23,924 bases of DNA from Clostridia bacterium (GTDB lineage Bacteria > Bacillota_A > Clostridia > Christensenellales > Aristaeellaceae): contig JAFRJF010000115.1 of assembly GCA_017432405.1 (NCBI GenBank), forward strand, positions 1 to 23,924. The letters are read 5' to 3'. The translations under genes and the position numbers were made by a program. This document shows positions 13,387 through 20,842 of this stretch, in pieces. Positions within the stretch are counted from its first letter, which is position 1, and the number at the start of each line of letters is the position of its first letter. The notes beneath the pieces were generated by a model. It worked only from the letters and a program-made list of their open reading frames with translations. It was not told the DNA's origin and did no database searches.

Positions 13387-13922
13387 TCTATGATTACACT
13401 TTGAAGACGGGCAAGGGCGGAGAACTGAACCTCAAGGACTACATGGGCAAGGTCATCCTGGTGGTGAACACCGCCACCGGCTGCGGCTTCACCCCGCAGT
13501 ACGCGCCCATCGAGCAGCTTTACAGGGACTACCACGACAAGGGTCTGGAGATCGTGGACATCCCCTGCAACCAGTTCGGCGGCCAGGCCCCCGGCTCGGA
13601 CGACGACATTCATGAGTTCTGCACCGTCCACTACAATACCACCTTTCCGCAGATGAAGAAGGCCGACGTCAACGGCGCGAACGAGCTGCCGCTGTACACG
13701 TATCTCAAGTCCCAAAAGGGCTTCGAGGGCTTCCAGGACCACCAGTACAGGGCGCTGCTGGAGAAGATGTTCTCCGAGGCCGACCCGGATTGGGCCAGCA
13801 AGCCGGATATCAAGTGGAACTTCACCAAGTTCATCATCGACCGCCAGGGCAACGTCGTGGCCCGCTTCGAGCCCACCGCCGACATGGCGGAGGTGGAAGC
13901 CTGCGTGAAGTCATTGCTTTGA
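13383..13922 (+). CDS. Glutathione peroxidase family protein (probably thioredoxin-dependent)
   Basis: A 179-residue cytoplasmic thiol peroxidase that reduces hydrogen peroxide or lipid/organic hydroperoxides. The catalytic residues are present: Cys34 in NTATGCGFTPQY, Gln68 in NQFGGQ, and Trp145-Asn146 in WNFTKF. A second cysteine (C80 in EFCTVHYNTTFP) is at the position of the resolving Cys of thioredoxin-dependent members, so thioredoxin rather than glutathione is the likely reductant. There is no selenocysteine codon. The start overlaps the MarR stop by four bases. The usual K before the catalytic Cys is replaced (TGC rather than SKC), a mild variation. Confidence 0.92.
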   Translation: MIYDYTLKTGKGGELNLKDYMGKVILVVNTATGCGFTPQYAPIEQLYRDYHDKGLEIVDIPCNQFGGQAPGSDDDIHEFCTVHYNTTFPQMKKADVNGANELPLYTYLKSQKGFEGFQDHQYRALLEKMFSEADPDWASKPDIKWNFTKFIIDRQGNVVARFEPTADMAEVEACVKSLL

Positions 13923-14006
13923 GGATTTGCCCGGGGACTGGAAGTGTCCGCGCTGCAGACAGCCCAGGGAGAAGTTCAACAGAGCGTGAGCGCACGGGAG
14001 GGAGCC

Positions 14007-15106
14007 ATGGAATCCAATTTCAATCTTCAGGAGCACATCGCCAAGGGCGTTGAGAGGATCGTGGCGGACACGCTGAAGGCCACGCTGCGCGACCCCAGGG
14101 AGAGCGCCTTCATGGTCAAATTCGCGGCGGCGGCCAACAGGGCCACAAAGCGCCGCCTGGAGCTGGAGCAGGAAGGGCTGCACGTGCCGTCCTTCCTGAT
14201 CGCCAGCATCACCAGCGCCTGCAACCTGCACTGCGCGGGCTGTTATTCCCGCTGCAACAACGCCACGGTGGACGCAGAGCCGGTGAAGCAGCTGAGTACC
14301 GAGGATTGGAAGGCCATCTTCAGGGAGGCCGAGTCGCTGGGCATCAGCTTCATCCTGCTGGCGGGCGGCGAGCCGCTGCTCAGGTGGGATGTCATCGAGG
14401 CGGCGGGCAGATGAAGAACCTGCTGTTCCCGATCTTCACCAACGGCACCTGCATGGATGACACCACCTTTGCCCAGCTGGACAAGTGCCGCAACCTGATC
14501 CCGGTGCTGAGCATCGAGGGGAACAGGGAGATCACCGATGCAAGGCGGGGGGAGGGCGTCTACGACCGGCTGATCGCCGCCATGGACCGGCTGCACGGGA
14601 AAAACCTGCTGTTCGGCACGTCCATCACTGTGACTACCGAAAATATCCAGGAGGTCACCTCGCCCCGGTTCATGGAGAAGCTGGTCGATCGGGACTGCAA
14701 GCTGGTGTTCTTCGTCGAGTTCGTGCCCGTGACGGAGAAAGCGAAGCACCTGGCCCCGGATGACCCCGAGCGGGAATACCTGCTCGGCGCCATCCGGGGG
14801 CTACGGGAAACCTTCCCCGAGCTGATGGCCCTGGCCTTCCCGGGCAACGAGAAGGCGAACGGCGGCTGCATGGCGGCGGGCCGGGGTTTCTTCCACATCA
14901 ATTCCCACGGCGGCGCGGAGCCCTGCCCGTTCTCGCCTTATTCGGACGTCAACGTGCGCGAGTTGGGCGTGCGCGGCGCGCTTCGATCCCCGCTGTTCAT
15001 GGCGCTTCGGGAGGGCGGCGTGCTGGACAACGACCACGTGGGCGGCTGCGTGCTGTACGAGCAGCGAGACAAGGTTGAAAAGCTATTGGCCGGAGAGGCC
15101 GTTTGA
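14007..15106 (+). pseudogene. Radical SAM protein, split by a one-base frameshift
   Basis: The first reading frame (14007-14414, 135 residues) has GGGAGGGAG before the ATG and contains the radical SAM cluster motif ACNLHCAGCYSRC (C72, C76, C79, CxxxCxxC), then LLAGGEPLL, the GGEP motif. The second frame (14411-15106, 231 residues) continues without a gap in homology: LLFPIFTNGT, the strand TSITVTTENI and a Cys-containing C-terminal region (NGGCMAAG, GAEPCPFSPYSD) that may hold an auxiliary cluster. Together they make a normal-length protein of about 366 residues. The break is at GGGCAGATGAAG, where one added base would restore the frame. The junction is an ATGA overlap, so two coupled polypeptides are conceivable. 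A recent mutation or sequencing error is more likely. Substrate unknown. Confidence 0.8.
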
Positions 15107-15126
15107 ACGAACAGGAGGAATACACC

Positions 15127-15639
15127 ATGAAGATCACCATTTTGAACGGAAGCCCCAGGAAGCAGAACACCGCCGCGATGGTCGAAGCGTTTGCCGAGGG
15201 CGCGAAGGCCGCGGGACACGAGGTCGAGACCATCCAGGTCGGCAAGCTGAAGATCAACGGCTGTCTCGCCTGCGAATACTGTCATGGCAAGGGCGAGGGC
15301 AAGTGCGTCCAGAAGGACGACATGGAGAAGGTCATGCCCGCCTATCAGGACTGCGACATGATCGTGTTCGCCTCCCCGATCTACTACTTCGACATGACGG
15401 CCCAGCTCTCCGCCGCGATCCAGAGGGTCTATGCCATCGGCAAGCCCCCGAAGGCCACGAAGGCGGCGCTACTGCTGAGCTCCGCGTCCCCGAATCCCTT
15501 TGAGGGGGCGATCGCGACCTATAAGAGCATGCTCGCCTTCATGGGCATCGAGGACAAGGGCGTCTTCACCGCCGCGGGCGACGAGAACGGGTCCGAGGCC
15601 AAGCTTGCGGAGATCCGCGAATTCGCCAAGGCGCTGTAA
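15127..15639 (+). CDS. NAD(P)H-dependent FMN reductase-type flavoprotein with Cys cluster
   Basis: A 170-residue flavodoxin-fold oxidoreductase. The N-terminus MKITILNGSPRKQNT carries the FMN phosphate loop, and SPIYYFDMTAQL is the conserved active-site loop of the family. Cysteines 46, 49, 52 and 60 (GCLACEYC, then GKC) form the compact cluster found in iron-sulfur flavoproteins and related FMN reductases. A metal cluster or disulfide switch is possible. The start at 15127 has GGAGG eight bases upstream, and the gene lies 20 bases after the radical SAM gene. It could supply electrons to that enzyme or detoxify oxygen or quinones; the partner is not shown by sequence. Confidence 0.88.
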   Translation: MKITILNGSPRKQNTAAMVEAFAEGAKAAGHEVETIQVGKLKINGCLACEYCHGKGEGKCVQKDDMEKVMPAYQDCDMIVFASPIYYFDMTAQLSAAIQRVYAIGKPPKATKAALLLSSASPNPFEGAIATYKSMLAFMGIEDKGVFTAAGDENGSEAKLAEIREFAKAL

Positions 15640-15661
15640 CCCCGGGAAGAATACAGACAAG

Positions 15662-15700
15662 CCATGACCACAGGTGTCTTAAGATCATCTGTGGTCATGG
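15662..15700. other. Perfect 12-bp hairpin between two flavoprotein genes
   Basis: Arms CCATGACCACAG (15662-15673) and CTGTGGTCATGG (15689-15700) with a 15-base loop that contains TCTTAAGA. It lies between the stop at 15639 and the ATG at 15719. Neither side has a T tract, so it is better read as an attenuator, RNA-processing site or operator than as a plain terminator. Confidence 0.5.
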
Positions 15701-15718
15701 GACAAATGGGGAACGAGT

Positions 15719-16480
15719 ATGACGATATGCTATTTCACCGCCACCGGCAACTGCCTGTACGTGGCCCGCAGGATTGGCGGCACGCTGCTCTCCATCCCGC
15801 AGCTCATGCGGCAGGAGAGGATCGAGATCGAGGATGACGCCGTGGGCGTGGTCTGTCCGGTATACAATGCGGAGATGCCCATGATGGTGCGGGACTTAAT
15901 GCGAAAAGCAAACATCCGGACGGGGTATTTCTTCTTCATCTATACCTACGGCGCGGGCTTTGGAGAAGCATATGCCCATGCGAAGCTGGCCGCAGAGGAA
16001 GCCGGACTGACGCTTAGCTATGTGAATGCCATACAGATGGTGGATAATTTCATCCCCTACTTTGACATGCGGGAGCAGATCGATACGCTGCCGCAAAAGG
16101 ACGTGGAAGGCCAGCTCAAAACCGTCTGTGGAGACATCGCAGCCCGGAAAAGGGTCGCGGTCGGGATCACGGAACAGACAAGATCACAGATGGACATGTA
16201 TCACAGGAGACTGGCGGAGGTGTGGTTGCGGAAGGACACAGCGCTTTCCTATACCGTGAACGACGATTGCGTGCGCTGCGGCATCTGCGCAAAGGTTTGC
16301 CCGGCGAACAACATTGAGGTCACGGAGGATGGCGTGCGCTTTTCCGATCACTGCGAGGTCTGCTATGCCTGCCTGCACAACTGTCCGCACCACGCCATCC
16401 ACATGCCGCTGGAGGCGGGAACCACGCAGTTCAGAAACGAGCATGTGACCCTGAAGGACATCATCCAGGCCAACGAATGA
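15719..16480 (+). CDS. EFR1-type flavodoxin-ferredoxin fusion protein
   Basis: A 253-residue cytoplasmic electron-transfer protein combining two domains. The N-terminal flavodoxin-like domain has the FMN loop FTATGNCLYVA (residues 6-16) and FFFIYTYGAGFG. The C-terminal domain holds two [4Fe-4S] motifs, C184-x2-C187-x2-C190-x3-C194-P and C212-x2-C215-x2-C218-x3-C222-P. This layout is that of the EFR1 family ferredoxins common in Clostridia. The ATG at 15719 has GGGGA six bases upstream. It lies between two further flavoproteins in one run, consistent with an electron relay. The physiological partner is unknown. Confidence 0.93.
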   Translation: MTICYFTATGNCLYVARRIGGTLLSIPQLMRQERIEIEDDAVGVVCPVYNAEMPMMVRDLMRKANIRTGYFFFIYTYGAGFGEAYAHAKLAAEEAGLTLSYVNAIQMVDNFIPYFDMREQIDTLPQKDVEGQLKTVCGDIAARKRVAVGITEQTRSQMDMYHRRLAEVWLRKDTALSYTVNDDCVRCGICAKVCPANNIEVTEDGVRFSDHCEVCYACLHNCPHHAIHMPLEAGTTQFRNEHVTLKDIIQANE

Positions 16481-16507
16481 AAGAGTCATTTAATGGAGGA
16501 GAAGGCC

Positions 16508-17143
16508 ATGAATAAAAAGATCGTTGTCGTGAACGCGGGCCCCAGGAAGGGGTGGAATACTGACACGCTGCTCACAGAGGCCGGAAAGGGTGCCCAGGAA
16601 GCAGGCGCAACCGTGACAAGGTTCGATCTCTTTCGGCTTGAGAAGTACACCGGCTGCATCTCCTGCTTTGGCTGCAAGAGGGAGAAGAACAAGGGCCGCT
16701 GTGTCTGCCGTGACGGACTGACGCCCGTGCTGGACGCCATTCGGGAGTCGGACGGGCTGATCATCGGCTCTCCGAATTACCTGTCTGAAATGACGGCATC
16801 CTTCCGGGCACTGTATGAACGGTTGATCTTCCAGAACCTGACCTACAATGTAGAATCGCCCTGTTGCAATCCGCGCTCGATGCCTGTGCTGCTGATCATG
16901 ACCAGCAACGCGCCGGACACCGGATATCTCGGACTCCTTCGCAATTATCAGCAAACCCTGTCGCGCTTCGTAGGGCCGACGGAGCTCCTCGTCAGCGGTA
17001 ATACACTCCAGCTGAAGGATTACAGCAAAACCGATTGGCCGTGGACGTTGTTCAACCCGGAAGAAAAACAGCACCGCCATGAGACGATCTTTCCGCAGGA
17101 ATGCAGGAAAGCCTATGAAATGGGCGCTGTACTGGCCCGCTGA
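16508..17143 (+). CDS. Flavodoxin-family NAD(P)H-dependent oxidoreductase
   Basis: A 211-residue flavoprotein. The FMN loop is NAGPRKGWNTD (9-19), and GLIIGSPNYLSEMTASFRAL is the family's active-site loop. Cysteines 50, 53, 56 and 65 (GCISCFGCKRE, then GRCVC) make a cluster like that of the flavoprotein at 15127, so the two are probably distant paralogues of the iron-sulfur-flavoprotein type. The start at 16508 has GGAGGA seven bases before it; the ATG at 16493 is upstream of that site. It is the last gene before a terminator, ending the run that began at 12213. Function by family: two-electron reduction of quinones, nitro compounds or metals. Confidence 0.88.
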   Translation: MNKKIVVVNAGPRKGWNTDTLLTEAGKGAQEAGATVTRFDLFRLEKYTGCISCFGCKREKNKGRCVCRDGLTPVLDAIRESDGLIIGSPNYLSEMTASFRALYERLIFQNLTYNVESPCCNPRSMPVLLIMTSNAPDTGYLGLLRNYQQTLSRFVGPTELLVSGNTLQLKDYSKTDWPWTLFNPEEKQHRHETIFPQECRKAYEMGAVLAR

Positions 17144-17196
17144 AGCAATATAAAAAAATTCATAATGGAATCCACAGTTCAAAACAGAATAAGATT

Positions 17197-17246
17197 GCCC
17201 GGCAGTTTTCTTGGTCACGACGATCAGGCTTGCGGCCGGGCTTTTC
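17197..17246 (+). terminator. Terminator of the redox gene run
   Basis: GCCCGGC (17197-17203) pairs with GCCGGGC (17235-17241) around a 31-base loop. The stem is followed by TTTTCTT. It lies 53 bases after the last flavoprotein stop and before the next promoter. Confidence 0.6.
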
Positions 17247-17257
17247 TTATCTCAATA

Positions 17258-17286
17258 TTGACAAAACCATTCTGTTATCATATAAT
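17258..17286 (+). promoter_or_regulatory. Consensus sigma-A promoter of the nitroreductase-Rrf2 operon
   Basis: TTGACA (17258-17263), 17-base spacer, TATAAT (17281-17286): a perfect match at both hexamers. Such a strong promoter normally needs repression, and a palindrome sits at the expected start site. Confidence 0.9.
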
Positions 17287-17291
17287 GTAAC

Positions 17292-17304
17292 TGTATCAGA
17301 TACA
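17292..17304. promoter_or_regulatory. 6-1-6 palindrome at the transcription start, likely Rrf2 operator
   Basis: TGTATC-A-GATACA is a perfect inverted repeat beginning 6 bases after the -10 box, where a bound repressor would block RNA polymerase. The operon encodes an Rrf2-family regulator, the obvious candidate binder. Confidence 0.6.
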
Positions 17305-17324
17305 ATTATGAAAGGAAGAGCGCA

Positions 17325-18122
17325 ATGATTTCTGATCTCATTCAGCGAAGAAAGAGTATACGCACCTTTGACGGCAAGCCCCTCAGCGCGGAGGATCGTT
17401 CCGCCCTGGAGGATTATACCGCTTCTTTGTCAAATCCCTTCTCCGTTCCAATCACCTTTCGGCTGCTCGACGTGAAGGAACATGGATTGTCCAGCCCCGT
17501 GATCGTCGGCGCGGACACCTACCTTGCGGCGAAGGTCGAGAAGGTTCCGAATTTTGAAATCGCCTACGGATACAGCTTTGAGAAGGTCTGCCTGTATGCG
17601 CTGTCCCGTGGGATTGGCACGGTAATGCTGGCCGCGTCGCTGAGCCGAGCAGCCTTTGAAAAGGCCATGGGAGTGAAGGACGGCGAGGTCATGCCCGTGG
17701 CGAGCCCTGTCGGTTATCCTGCGGAAAAGAAGTCCATCCGGGAAAGTCTGATGCGCAAGGGCTTGAAAGCGGATGACCGCAAACCCTTTGACCGGCTGTT
17801 CTTTGTGGACGACTTCAATCATCCCCTCCCGCAGGCGAATCCCTATGCGAAAGCGCTGGAGATGGCGCGATGGGCTCCATCTGCTGCCAACGCACAACCC
17901 TGGCGGGCCGTGGTGGACGGCGACAGCGTTCATTTCTATGAAGCCAAGACCATGAAGGACAGCCCGCTGGGGGACATCCAGAAGGTGGATGTGGGCATCG
18001 CGCTGGCGCATTTCGACATGACCTTGGAGGAAGAAGACGTCAACGGTTCCTACAGCTTCTCCGATCCGGGGATAGCTGCCCCGGAAAACACGCATTATAT
18101 TGTCACCTACAGGAGGGCATGA
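17325..18122 (+). CDS. Nitroreductase-family protein (TM1586-like)
   Basis: A 265-residue FMN-dependent oxidoreductase of the nitroreductase superfamily. The N-terminus MISDLIQRRKSIRTFDGKPL has the family's RRSIRxF motif that contacts FMN phosphate. A second half starting near ALEMARWAPSAANAQPWR repeats the pattern, as in the long two-part members (TM1586 type). GIGTVMLAASLSRAAFE matches the conserved helix before the flavin. It would reduce nitro compounds, quinones or other electrophiles with NAD(P)H. The start has AAAGGA about eight bases upstream. The stop overlaps the start region of the Rrf2 gene, so the enzyme and regulator are co-expressed. Confidence 0.88.
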   Translation: MISDLIQRRKSIRTFDGKPLSAEDRSALEDYTASLSNPFSVPITFRLLDVKEHGLSSPVIVGADTYLAAKVEKVPNFEIAYGYSFEKVCLYALSRGIGTVMLAASLSRAAFEKAMGVKDGEVMPVASPVGYPAEKKSIRESLMRKGLKADDRKPFDRLFFVDDFNHPLPQANPYAKALEMARWAPSAANAQPWRAVVDGDSVHFYEAKTMKDSPLGDIQKVDVGIALAHFDMTLEEEDVNGSYSFSDPGIAAPENTHYIVTYRRA

Positions 18123-18550
18123 TGGATACAAGGTTTTCATCCGCCATTCACATACTGATTATGATCGCCGGGTCCGAGCAGCCTCTCACATCAGAGGCCA
18201 TTGCGAACAGCGTTGGCACCAATCCAAGCTACATCCGCAAGGTAACGGGCCTTTTGAAGAAGAAGGGCATCCTCGACAGTCGGCAGGGCATCCATGGCTT
18301 TTCACTGTTGATTCCTCCGGAAAACCTCTCTCTTTATACGATTTACCAGGCCATCAATGCGTCGGATGAGGTTCACGTCTTTGACCTGCACCAGAATCCC
18401 AACGATGAATGCATCGTCGGACGGCATATCCGTCCGGTGCTGACTGAAACCTTCCGCGAGGTTGAGGAGAAGGCGGAGCGACAGCTCAAGCAGGCCACCC
18501 TTGCGGACTGTATGGAAAAAATGCGTACCAGGATAGGAGAAGAGCAATGA
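18122..18550 (+). CDS. Rrf2-family transcriptional regulator
   Basis: A 142-residue winged-helix regulator. It starts MDTRFSSAIHILIMIA, followed by the Rrf2 recognition-helix region (SVGTNPSYIRKVTGLLKKKG) and the wing. It lacks the three-Cys cluster loop of IscR and NsrR; only C97 (NDECIVGRH) and C130 are present. It therefore resembles the YwnA/SaiR-like members that sense through thiols or other small molecules. The ATG at 18122 is preferred because AGGAGG is five bases before it; the ATG at 18119 overlaps the nitroreductase stop (ATGA) but is too close to the site. It is expected to repress its own operon through the palindrome at 17292-17304. Confidence 0.9.
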   Translation: MDTRFSSAIHILIMIAGSEQPLTSEAIANSVGTNPSYIRKVTGLLKKKGILDSRQGIHGFSLLIPPENLSLYTIYQAINASDEVHVFDLHQNPNDECIVGRHIRPVLTETFREVEEKAERQLKQATLADCMEKMRTRIGEEQ

Positions 18551-18559
18551 AGTAAGACA

Positions 18560-18595
18560 ATTTTGAAAGAATGCCGTTTCCAATCGCTTCAAAAT
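18560..18595. terminator. Weak bidirectional hairpin between convergent genes
   Basis: ATTTTGAA (18560-18567) pairs with TTCAAAAT (18588-18595), lying exactly between the stop of the Rrf2 gene and the stop of the convergent MBL gene. A-T-rich ends on both sides suit a shared terminator, but the stem is short. Confidence 0.4.
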
Positions 18596-18597
18596 AA

Positions 18598-19290
18598 TCA
18601 TTGATCGCACAGCAGTACGCTAAAGCCCAAATCATAGGCGACGATGCTCCGTCCGAATAACTCCACAGGTTTTCCCTGAATCGCTCCATCCAATACGGCC
18701 TGAGCACCGTCATACAGCCTTTGAATGACGACGGGAGAGATGGGGATATCCGCATGGGACGGCCAGATCTCGTCAAACTGATCGGCAAATCCCTTTAGGT
18801 GTTCAAGACTTGAGATATAATCCTTCATGTTCCGGTGATCCCCGAACATGAAGATGCGCCCATGCACCTGAACGGGATCTCCGCTGATCAGCACCCTGTT
18901 TTGAACGTCCAGCACCGCAATGCTGCCAGGCGTGTGGCCGGGCAAATGGATGATCCTCAATTCACGATCCCCCAGGTTCAGGGAATCACCCTCCCGAATG
19001 GGGATGATCGCCCCTGGCTTTCCCGAACGCCGGTAGACGGGTTCCTCAGCGGGATGCATGAAGAAGGCGTCAAACTGTTCGTTGCTGCCGATGTGGTCTC
19101 TGTCCGCATGGGTATTCAGCAGAGAAAGGGGAAGGCCGGTCAATCCGGAGGCGATCTCCCTCGCACTGTTCAGGTTCATGCCGGAATCGATGAGCAGCGC
19201 CTTCTCTGTGCCCGCAAGCAGGAACAGGCGGACGCCGTCATCCTCGATCCTCCAGGTCTTCTCATTGATCTGTATGATTTCGCAGCTCAT
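18598..19290 (-). CDS. MBL-fold metallo-hydrolase
   Basis: A 230-residue cytoplasmic metallo-beta-lactamase-fold protein. The metal motif is THADRDHIG (H61, D63, D65, H66), a variant of HxHxDH with the middle His replaced by Asp. Further ligands are in LPGHTPGS (H119) and ISGDPV (D138). This is the glyoxalase-II-like branch, hydrolysing thioesters, lactones or similar bonds; the substrate is unknown. The start at 19290 is supported by GGAGG ten bases upstream; the frame continues upstream to 19482 but without family similarity. It is transcribed after the alcohol dehydrogenase, separated by a 252-base stretch. Confidence 0.85.
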   Translation of the reverse strand: MSCEIIQINEKTWRIEDDGVRLFLLAGTEKALLIDSGMNLNSAREIASGLTGLPLSLLNTHADRDHIGSNEQFDAFFMHPAEEPVYRRSGKPGAIIPIREGDSLNLGDRELRIIHLPGHTPGSIAVLDVQNRVLISGDPVQVHGRIFMFGDHRNMKDYISSLEHLKGFADQFDEIWPSHADIPISPVVIQRLYDGAQAVLDGAIQGKPVELFGRSIVAYDLGFSVLLCDQ

Positions 19291-19358
19291 GATTTCCAAT
19301 CCTCCGGAGCCTTCTTCATAGCGGGGGACGATCTGTCCGTCTGTAACGATCTCGCAGC

Positions 19359-19511
19359 TCAGTTGCCCGGCCCGGTTGAATGCAGCATCGGCGCGCCGTA
19401 GTAGGGGTGAGCGCCGGGGTTGTTCAAGACTATCGCGTTCAGCGCGTCCACCCCGGCGACGTTTCGGGTTCTGTACCGCCACGATTCTTCAAAACTTCCA
19501 ATGCTTCGTTT
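19359..19511 (-). pseudogene. Unidentified reading-frame remnant between ADH and MBL genes
   Basis: Minus-strand frame of 50 codons without a start codon or ribosome binding site, reading EESWRYRTRNVAGVDALN and then NNPGAHPYYGAPML before a stop at 19359-19361. The NPGAHPYYGAP block reminds me of the interior of nitroreductase-family proteins, but this is a weak impression. It may be a decayed gene end. The rest of 19291-19542 shows only a short near-repeat of the MBL gene start (19341-19361 versus 19271-19290). Confidence 0.25.
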
Positions 19512-19542
19512 TCATGTCGATCCGCCTGTAATCCTTGGTCGG

Positions 19543-20736
19543 TCACAGCATCAGCCGATAGATGTTGGTACAATCCTCCTCATTCAAGGTGGTGAAGCCG
19601 GTCAGGCTCCCCTGGCGTCCGTTACCGCGGCACAGGGATTGAACCAACTTCGGAATGTCCTCCTCCTTCGCGCCCAGCTCGGCGAAGTTTTTCGGCATGC
19701 CGATGGCGGTGAAGAAGCGCCGCAGGGCCTCGATGCCCGCCCTGGCGGTGACCTCCGGGTGGTCGAAGTCCATCTGGCAGCCCCATACCCGTACAGCCAC
19801 CTTGGCAAAGCGCATCACGTCGTGGTGCATCACATAGGTGAAGTTGGCCGGGAGCGTAACGGCGAGGCCCGCGCCGTGGGCGCAGTCGTAGAGCGCGGAG
19901 AGCTCGTGCTCGATGTCGTGGCTGGTCCAGTCCTGGCTGCGTCCCACGCCCACGGCATTGTTGTGGGCCATCATGCCCGCCCACATGATGTTGGCCCGGG
20001 CCTCGTAGTTGTCGGGGTCCTCGATGACCCGCGGCCCCTCGTGGACCATGGTCAACAGCAGCGCCTCGATCAGCCGGTCGGTGACTTCGACCTCCTTCGT
20101 GTTGGTGAGATACCGCTCGTACAGGTGGGCGATGATGTCGGTGATGCCGCAGGCGGTCTGATAGGGCGACAGGGTCTGTGTCAGCGCCGGGTTGAGGATG
20201 GAGAACTTCGGGCGGATGGCGTCGCCCGTCGCACCGCGCTTGAACATGCCGTTTTCGTTGGTGATGACGGAATCCGGGCTGCCCTCGCTGCCCGCTGCCG
20301 CGATGGTCAATATCGTGCCCACGGGCAGGGCGTTTTCGATATACCTGCCGCAGTAGAAGTCCCAGAAGTCGCCGTCGTACACCACGCCCGCGGCGATGGC
20401 CTTGGAGGAATCGATGGTGCTGCCGCCGCCCACGGCCAGTATGAAGTTCACGTCCTCGCGCCGGCACAGCTCGATGCCCTCGTACACCAGGCCGCTCCTG
20501 GGATTGGGTTTCACACCGCCCAGCTCGATGTGGGGAATGCCCTCGGCGTCCAGCGACGCCTTGACCCTCTCCAGCAGCCCGGAGCGCACCACGCTGCCGC
20601 CGCCGTAGTGGATAAGCACTTTTGTGCCGCTGGATGCGGACCCTCCGCTGAAGCGCTTCACCAGCGCGCCCGTGTCCTGTTCGCGGTCCCTGCCAAAAGC
20701 AAAGTAGGTGGGAGAATAGAAGTTGAAATTGTTCAT
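19543..20736 (-). CDS. Iron-containing alcohol dehydrogenase (group III)
   Basis: NAD(P)-dependent, iron-binding alcohol/aldehyde oxidoreductase of 397 residues, normal for the butanol-dehydrogenase-like branch. The nucleotide-binding signature is AVGGGSTIDSSK (about 101-112). The four metal ligands are all seen: D200 and H204 (GITDIIAHLYERY), H273 (TSHDIEH) and H287 (DCAHGAG). The N-terminus MNNFNFYSPTYFAFG is typical. GGAGG lies seven bases before the ATG at 20736. The gene is divergent from a Gfo/Idh/MocA gene with 106 bases between. It probably serves fermentation or aldehyde detoxification; the substrate is not fixed by sequence. Confidence 0.93.
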   Translation of the reverse strand: MNNFNFYSPTYFAFGRDREQDTGALVKRFSGGSASSGTKVLIHYGGGSVVRSGLLERVKASLDAEGIPHIELGGVKPNPRSGLVYEGIELCRREDVNFILAVGGGSTIDSSKAIAAGVVYDGDFWDFYCGRYIENALPVGTILTIAAAGSEGSPDSVITNENGMFKRGATGDAIRPKFSILNPALTQTLSPYQTACGITDIIAHLYERYLTNTKEVEVTDRLIEALLLTMVHEGPRVIEDPDNYEARANIMWAGMMAHNNAVGVGRSQDWTSHDIEHELSALYDCAHGAGLAVTLPANFTYVMHHDVMRFAKVAVRVWGCQMDFDHPEVTARAGIEALRRFFTAIGMPKNFAELGAKEEDIPKLVQSLCRGNGRQGSLTGFTTLNEEDCTNIYRLML

Positions 20737-20761
20737 GGAATGGCCTCCTTATCAAAAGTCC

Positions 20762-20790
20762 TTTACAATGCATTGTGCATCTGCTATGAT
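20762..20790 (+). promoter_or_regulatory. Promoter of the Gfo/Idh/MocA gene with internal 12-bp palindrome
   Basis: TTTACA (20762-20767) and TATGAT (20785-20790), 17-base spacer. A perfect palindrome, ACAATGCATTGT (20765-20776), overlaps the -35 box and spacer. Lying between divergent genes, it could control both. Confidence 0.55.
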
Positions 20791-20842
20791 TGTACAGGAC
20801 GGTTTATGGGATGTCAATACCCAGAAAAAAGGTAAAGAAGAT

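Noticed and set aside
12213..18550. CRISPR or phage defence locus in the densest gene region
   Set aside because: No repeat-spacer pattern, nuclease, helicase or phage structural gene is visible; the content is redox enzymes and regulators.
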